This document shows positions 5,967 through 9,107 of a DNA stretch of 9,107 bases, piece by piece (the first letter of the stretch is position 1; each line of letters begins with the position of its first letter). This DNA comes from Sporichthyaceae bacterium (GTDB taxonomy: Bacteria; Actinomycetota; Actinomycetes; JACCYY01): positions 1-9,107 of the forward strand of contig JACCYY010000207.1 of NCBI GenBank assembly GCA_013696235.1, in the 5' to 3' direction. Both the position numbers and the translations under genes were made by a program. Below the pieces are notes generated by a model. It had not been told where the DNA came from, did not search any database, and saw only the letters and a list, made by a program, of their open reading frames with translations.

Positions 5967-7028
5967 CTACGAGCCCGGCGCGGCGACCGCGGCTGCTGCG
6001 TCGACGATGCCGTAGCCGAAGACCGGGGTGAACACGCCACGCACCTCGGTCCCGGGCTGCCGCGAGGTGTCCACGAGCGTGCGGTAGATGTTGTCCAGCG
6101 AGCGGCCCTGTGCAGCGAGCAGGGCGGCGACACCGGATACGTGCGGTGCGGCCATCGAGGTGCCGGCGTACTCGTCGTAGGCATCGCCGTATCCGCAGAC
6201 GGCAGAGCGGCCCGTTCCGGCTGGCACCGTGGAGACCACGTCCTCGCCGCAGACCGGCAGCAGCGAGCCGCCGGGAGCGGACACGGTCAGCAGCTCGGGA
6301 TCGACCCCACCGCTGCTGTAGGCGGCGCGGGCCTCGCGCTTGTCCGTCGCCACCACGCACATCGCCCCGAAGTCGTAGGCAGGCGTGTTGCACAGCGGCA
6401 CCGCATCGTTGCCCGCGGCGGCGATGACAGCCACGCCCTTGGAGTTCGCGTATCGGATCGCGTCCTGGACCTCGACGATCACGCCTCCGTGCACGAGAAG
6501 CTGAACGCCCTGCACCGCACCAAGGCTGAGGTTGATCACGTCAGCGCCGTTGTCCGCAGCCCACCGGATGCCGTTGGCGATGTCGGTGAACGAGCCGCTG
6601 CCCTCCTCGAGCACCTTCACCGGCATGATCTTCGCGCCGCGCGCCACGCCAGCGATGCCGATCCCGTTATCGGTTGCTGCGGCCGCGATCCCGGCCACAT
6701 GGGTCCCGTGCTCGTCGCCGTCCGGCTCACCGTCCGGCCCTTTCCAGTCGCCGTTGCCGCACGACGGGTTGCAATCGACGAACGTCGCGCCGCGGACCAG
6801 CTTGCGCCGCAGGTCCGGATGCGTGAGATCCACGCCGGAGTCGACGATGGCGATGACTGCACCGCGACCGGTCGAGGTCTCCCAAGCCTGCTCCGCCCGA
6901 ACCTGTTGCGGTCCCCACTGCCGCGCATAGAGCGGATCGTTCGGGGCTGCCGCCTGGGCGGTACCGACCATGAGTGTGGTCGATGCGAGGGTCGCAGCTG
7001 CGACGGTGAGCATTCGGCCAAGACGCAT
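5967..7028 (-). CDS. secreted subtilisin-like (S8 family, thermitase-like) serine protease
   Basis: A 353-residue peptidase using the ATG at 7028. That start has AGGAG (7041-7037) 8 nt upstream and gives a good signal peptide: MRLGRM, a hydrophobic core, then TAQA with likely cleavage near residue 26. The catalytic triad is Asp63 (IVDSGVD), His107 (DEHGTH) and Ser291 (AGTSMAAPH); Asn207 (AAAGND) is the oxyanion residue. The mature protein begins APNDPLYARQWGPQQVRAEQAWE, like thermitase, with no I9-type inhibitor propeptide. Six cysteines in the mature part (86, 90, 213, 224, 260, 278) suggest disulfide bonds. No C-terminal membrane anchor, LPxTG motif or P-domain is seen, so it is probably released as an extracellular endopeptidase. 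It is not mycosin-like in context, since no ESX genes are present. dcd follows on the same strand beyond a large palindrome. Confidence 0.93.
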   Translation of the reverse strand: MRLGRMLTVAAATLASTTLMVGTAQAAAPNDPLYARQWGPQQVRAEQAWETSTGRGAVIAIVDSGVDLTHPDLRRKLVRGATFVDCNPSCGNGDWKGPDGEPDGDEHGTHVAGIAAAATDNGIGIAGVARGAKIMPVKVLEEGSGSFTDIANGIRWAADNGADVINLSLGAVQGVQLLVHGGVIVEVQDAIRYANSKGVAVIAAAGNDAVPLCNTPAYDFGAMCVVATDKREARAAYSSGGVDPELLTVSAPGGSLLPVCGEDVVSTVPAGTGRSAVCGYGDAYDEYAGTSMAAPHVSGVAALLAAQGRSLDNIYRTLVDTSRQPGTEVRGVFTPVFGYGIVDAAAAVAAPGS

Positions 7029-7417
7029 TATCTGTACTCCTGAGGATAGGGCGGGTTGCCGCCTGGACAGGTTTCCCGGCGCAGCCGGGCATTGGCCACC
7101 GTAGCTGATCGGTCGCCCCCCGGCGCCGGCACCGCGTGGCGCATCAATGCCGATCCCGCCTCGACGCGCTCTCCAAACTACCGGGCGCAATCCTTCTTCA
7201 ACGGAGCATGGTGCCTGGATGAATCCTGCGGAACAGGACAAACTTCGCACCGCACCACGGAGGAAGTGTGCGTCAGGCGACTCGACCTAGGCATGCCGAG
7301 ATGGATTGGTGGCGCCTAGGTACCTCACCTGCCCGAGAGATAGGTCATCAGTGCCGATGCCTGTTGCTGCTGACGAGCCGAGGATGGAGCCATCACCAAG
7401 GACCCGAGGAGATGGCC
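7029..7417. other. divergent intergenic region with several hairpins
   Basis: This 389-nt gap separates the leftward protease gene from the rightward small-protein gene. On the minus strand TACGGT (7103-7098) is a possible -10 for the protease; it would leave a ~60-nt leader containing the perfect hairpin CCCGGC-GCA-GCCGGG (7075-7089). TCCTG/CAGGA (7224-7228 with 7234-7238) is a small stem. CCTAGGC (7286-7292) pairs with GCCTAGG (7314-7320). GTCATCAG near 7333 can pair with CTGCTGAC near 7368 with one mismatch, and GATG/CATC pair around GAGC just before the small-protein start. No coding gene is supported here, and I recognise no known riboswitch. Confidence 0.5.
7286..7320. repeat. inverted repeat CCTAGGC / GCCTAGG
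   Basis: CCTAGGC (7286-7292) and GCCTAGG (7314-7320) are perfectly complementary. Inside them, GCC (7295-7297) can pair with GGC (7311-7313) after a 2-nt bulge, leaving a 13-nt loop. It lies about 100 nt upstream of the small-protein gene at 7418. It could be part of a structured leader or a dimeric binding site, each arm being itself the palindrome CCTAGG. No U-tract follows, so a terminator is less likely. Confidence 0.5.
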
Positions 7418-7738
7418 ATGATGATCTACCCAGAGCTCCTGCTCACGCTGGCATACGACCGGCAGCACGAGCTGATCGCCGAGGCTGACCGCGCCCGCAT
7501 CCTGAAGTCAGCGCGCCGGTCGGTCCACACCCGCAAGATCAACCGTACGAGCATCCCGGCGCGGACCGTTCCGAGCCCGGCCGCCCCCGCCACCCCGGCC
7601 GCCCCCGCCACTCCCGCCACCCCGGCCACAGCGGCCACCCCGGTGATCCGGGCCGCAGCAGTGGTCGGGCCGCGTCGCCACGGCGGCGGTAGCGTGACGC
7701 CGTGCGTACCACGCGCGGCGGCGCCAGCCGGGCGATGA
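7418..7738 (+). CDS. small charged protein with an Ala/Pro/Thr-rich tail
   Basis: A 106-residue protein of no named family. The first ~34 residues (MMIYPELLLTLAYDRQHELIAEADRARILKSARR, given here only as its start MMIYPELL and motif D-R-Q-H-E-L-I-A-E-A-D-R-A-R) look like an amphipathic helix turning basic. This part resembles the 54-residue protein at 5011-5175. Residues ~54-75 are PAAPAT/PATPAT repeats from a DNA tandem duplication, followed by a Gly/Arg/Pro-rich end. The start at 7418 is preferred because GAGGAG (7405-7410) lies 7 nt upstream. The ATG at 7412 is too close to that site, and 7421 is nearly as good. The gene overlaps the following ATPase gene by 37 nt, or by ATGA (7735-7738) if that gene starts at its internal ATG. 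The tail could be a spurious extension, as its composition is uninformative. Confidence 0.62.
   Translation: MMIYPELLLTLAYDRQHELIAEADRARILKSARRSVHTRKINRTSIPARTVPSPAAPATPAAPATPATPATAATPVIRAAAVVGPRRHGGGSVTPCVPRAAAPAGR
7576..7611 (+). repeat. perfect tandem duplication of an 18-nt unit
   Basis: CCCGGCCGCCCCCGCCAC occurs at 7576-7593 and again immediately at 7594-7611. Related, shortened CCCGCCAC/CCGGCCAC units continue to about 7643. The repeats encode the PAAPAT/PATPAT tail of the small protein. They look like slippage products and probably vary in copy number between strains. Confidence 0.8.
7690..7695 (+). promoter_or_regulatory. -10 element of a leaderless promoter for the ATPase regulator
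   Basis: TAGCGT is followed by 6 nt (GACGCC) and GTG at 7702, the same arrangement as for the Fe-S gene. It lies inside the end of the preceding small gene. It is nearly identical to the minus-strand element at 65-51 (one difference over 15 nt). No -35 box is evident. Confidence 0.45.
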
Positions 7739-9107
7739 TCGGACGCGGGCGCGAGCTGCGGCAGCTCAAGCGGCTCGCCGCGACGCAGCGCCCGCAGGTC
7801 GCGATCGTCGCCGGTGAGCCCGGCATCGGCAAGACCCGTCTCATCCTCGAGCTGCTCGCCTCGCTGCCCGACGAAGTCCTGACTCTCGTCGGGCGGGCCG
7901 AGCCCGGATCGCTCGCCCGCCCGTACGAGGTGCTGCTCGACGCGATCGAGCCGCGATCCGACGTCGACGGTGCGGCGCTGACCGCGCTCGGTGACCCGAC
8001 GCGCAGCCCGGTCGAGCGCCTCCACACCGCGCTGCAGATCGTCAACCAGCTCGTCGGCGACCGACCCGCGGTGATCGTCTTCGAGGATCTGCACTGGGCC
8101 GACTCCGAGAGCGCTGCCCTCTTCGAGCGGATCGCCGACCAGCCGGGCGCCCGGCTGATCATCGGGACGTACCGCCCGGACGAGGTCACGAGCCGTCATC
8201 CGGTCGCAGCCGTGCTCGGCCGGCTCGAGCGGCGCCACGGCCTCACCCGGGTGGTGCTGGAGCGCTTCGCCGAGGCCGACACTGCGGCGATGCTGGCCGC
8301 GATCACCGGCCGACCGGCGCCCTACCGCTCCGTCGCAGCGCTGCACCAGCGCACCGGTGGCAACCCCTTCTTCCTCGAGGAGCTCGTGCGCGGCTACGAC
8401 GGCGACGACCTGGACGCCCTGCTCGAGCTCCCGCTCCCGTGGAGCGTCGCCGAGGTGCTCCGGCGTCAGCTCGACGGGCTCGACCCACAAAGCCAGCAGA
8501 TCATCGAGGCGGCGGCCGTGCTCGGGCACCGCGTGCCGTTCGACCTGCTCGCCGCGGTCACCGGGGCGAGCGAGACTGCGCTGATCACCGCGCTCCGCGA
8601 CCTGGTCGCCCGGGGCGGTCTGGTCGAGTCCGGCGACGACGAGTTCACGTTCCGCCACGCCCTGGTCCGCGAGGCGGTTGCCGGCCAGCTGCTCGGCCGC
8701 CAGCGTCGTCGCCTCCACGAGGCGGCGCTCGACGCGCTCCTGGCCGCCGGCAGCGCCGACCCGGCGATGGTCGCGCACCACGCGCAGCGAGCCGGACGGT
8801 ATGACGACATGGTCGCCGCAGCCCGTACGGGCACGACGCTCTACCTCTCGATCGGCTCGCCGTACCAGGCGTTGCAGCTGGCCGAGATGGCGCTGACCGA
8901 GGCGGTGGACGACGTGTCGCTCCTGGCCGGCGCCGCCAGGGCGGCCTGGCTGGCCGGGCTGGTCGAGGACGCGGTCGGCTACGCCCGTCGGTGGCGCGAC
9001 GGCGCCGGCGAGGCAGCCGAGCGAGCGCACGCCCTCTACCTGCTGATCCGGCTGGCGTACGACAACGAGCAGGTCGACGAGATGAGCGCGGTCACCGCCG
9101 AGGTCGA
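7702..9107 (+). CDS. large AAA/STAND-type ATPase transcriptional regulator (LAL/LuxR-like), partial at the 3' edge
   Basis: At least 468 residues, still open at the window end. Using GTG at 7702, the Walker A motif GEPGIGKT is residues 38-45 and Walker B VIVFEDLHWAD is 124-134. GTYRPDE and RTGGNPFFLEELVR are further family signatures. The region after about residue 300 (FTFRHALVREAVAGQLLGRQRRRLHEAALDALLAAG) is typical of the helical part preceding TPR-like repeats in MalT/LAL regulators. Such proteins are ATP-dependent signal sensors that usually end in a LuxR helix-turn-helix. No DNA-binding domain lies at the N-terminus, so it would be beyond the window. The start is uncertain: GTG 7702 fits a leaderless promoter, whereas ATG 7735 gives MIGRGREL, the usual beginning of the ATPase domain, and overlaps the upstream stop as ATGA. 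A guanylate/adenylate-cyclase-linked ATPase is less likely because no cyclase domain precedes it. Confidence 0.85.
   Translation, partial: MRTTRGGASRAMIGRGRELRQLKRLAATQRPQVAIVAGEPGIGKTRLILELLASLPDEVLTLVGRAEPGSLARPYEVLLDAIEPRSDVDGAALTALGDPTRSPVERLHTALQIVNQLVGDRPAVIVFEDLHWADSESAALFERIADQPGARLIIGTYRPDEVTSRHPVAAVLGRLERRHGLTRVVLERFAEADTAAMLAAITGRPAPYRSVAALHQRTGGNPFFLEELVRGYDGDDLDALLELPLPWSVAEVLRRQLDGLDPQSQQIIEAAAVLGHRVPFDLLAAVTGASETALITALRDLVARGGLVESGDDEFTFRHALVREAVAGQLLGRQRRRLHEAALDALLAAGSADPAMVAHHAQRAGRYDDMVAAARTGTTLYLSIGSPYQALQLAEMALTEAVDDVSLLAGAARAAWLAGLVEDAVGYARRWRDGAGEAAERAHALYLLIRLAYDNEQVDEMSAVTAEV

Noticed and set aside
7043..7048. TATCCT (minus strand) as a -10 for the protease
   Set aside because: Transcription would start around 7036, within or beyond the Shine-Dalgarno sequence, removing it from the mRNA.
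7210..7220. GGTGCCTGGAT here also occurs in the arm of the 5873-5948 palindrome
   Set aside because: An 11-nt match within a 9-kb GC-rich window is expected by chance, and the rest of the palindrome is not repeated.
7029..7250. Upstream start at 7250 (minus) for the protease, adding 74 residues
   Set aside because: The extension has no signal peptide at its N-terminus and would bury the clear signal sequence starting at 7028, which has its own AGGAG ribosome site.
7268..7417. Upstream extension of the small protein to 7268
   Set aside because: The extra 50 residues run through the hairpin region and past the strong GAGGAG site. The conserved-looking motif begins just after 7418.
7325..7417. 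Known riboswitch (M-box, ydaO or cobalamin type) upstream of the small protein
   Set aside because: A few words recall such elements, but I could not match the conserved core of any family by eye, so only an unassigned possible leader is reported.
7426..9030. Long open frame (534 codons) on the minus strand
   Set aside because: It is the antisense shadow of the ATPase regulator. The translation is Arg/Gly/Ala/Asp-rich with no domain, while the plus strand carries Walker motifs.

Overview
The window looks like chromosomal DNA from a high-GC actinobacterium. The evidence is strong G/C preference at third codon positions, several promoters of the form TAnnnT followed by 6-7 nt and then a start codon (leaderless mRNAs), an actinobacterial-type dCTP deaminase, and the large membrane-anchored HdrD-like Fe-S protein typical of this phylum. 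Frequent CGTACG words and the gene content suggest Propionibacteriales (Nocardioides/Kribbella relatives), but this is an inference from sequence style alone.

Layout. 1-157: upstream region with a small palindrome and a possible divergent promoter. 158-2347 (+): membrane-anchored heterodisulfide-reductase-like Fe-S oxidoreductase. 2385-3431 (+): chorismate-binding enzyme, probably PabB. 3432-3492: a compact promoter carrying three ATGACGTCAT palindromes, reading into a three-gene module (+): a ribbon-helix-helix protein (3493-3987), a DUF4097-type beta-solenoid protein (4087-4932) and a 54-residue charged helical protein (5011-5175). An 18-bp inverted repeat (5195-5242) separates this module from the converging dcd gene (5232-5813, -). 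A 76-nt imperfect palindrome (5873-5948) lies between dcd and a secreted subtilisin-like protease (5967-7028, -). The divergent gap 7029-7417 has several hairpins. It is followed by a small charged protein with an Ala/Pro/Thr tail (7418-7738, +) and a large AAA/STAND-type ATPase regulator that runs off the right edge (7702-9107, +).

How the genes fit together. The Fe-S protein and PabB are only 37 nt apart and may share a transcript, though their functions are unrelated. The most distinctive unit is the RHH/DUF4097/small-protein module, where the first gene probably controls its own promoter through the triple palindrome. The small protein ending that module and the one preceding the ATPase share a D-x-Q-x-x-L-[IL]-A-E-A-x-R-x-R motif, so they appear to belong to one family used in two contexts. 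dcd and the protease are same-strand neighbours but look separately transcribed.

No RNA gene, CRISPR array, transposase or insertion sequence was found. No database search was possible. Product names rest on motifs recognised by eye, and all hairpins, promoters and repeat counts were found by manual inspection.
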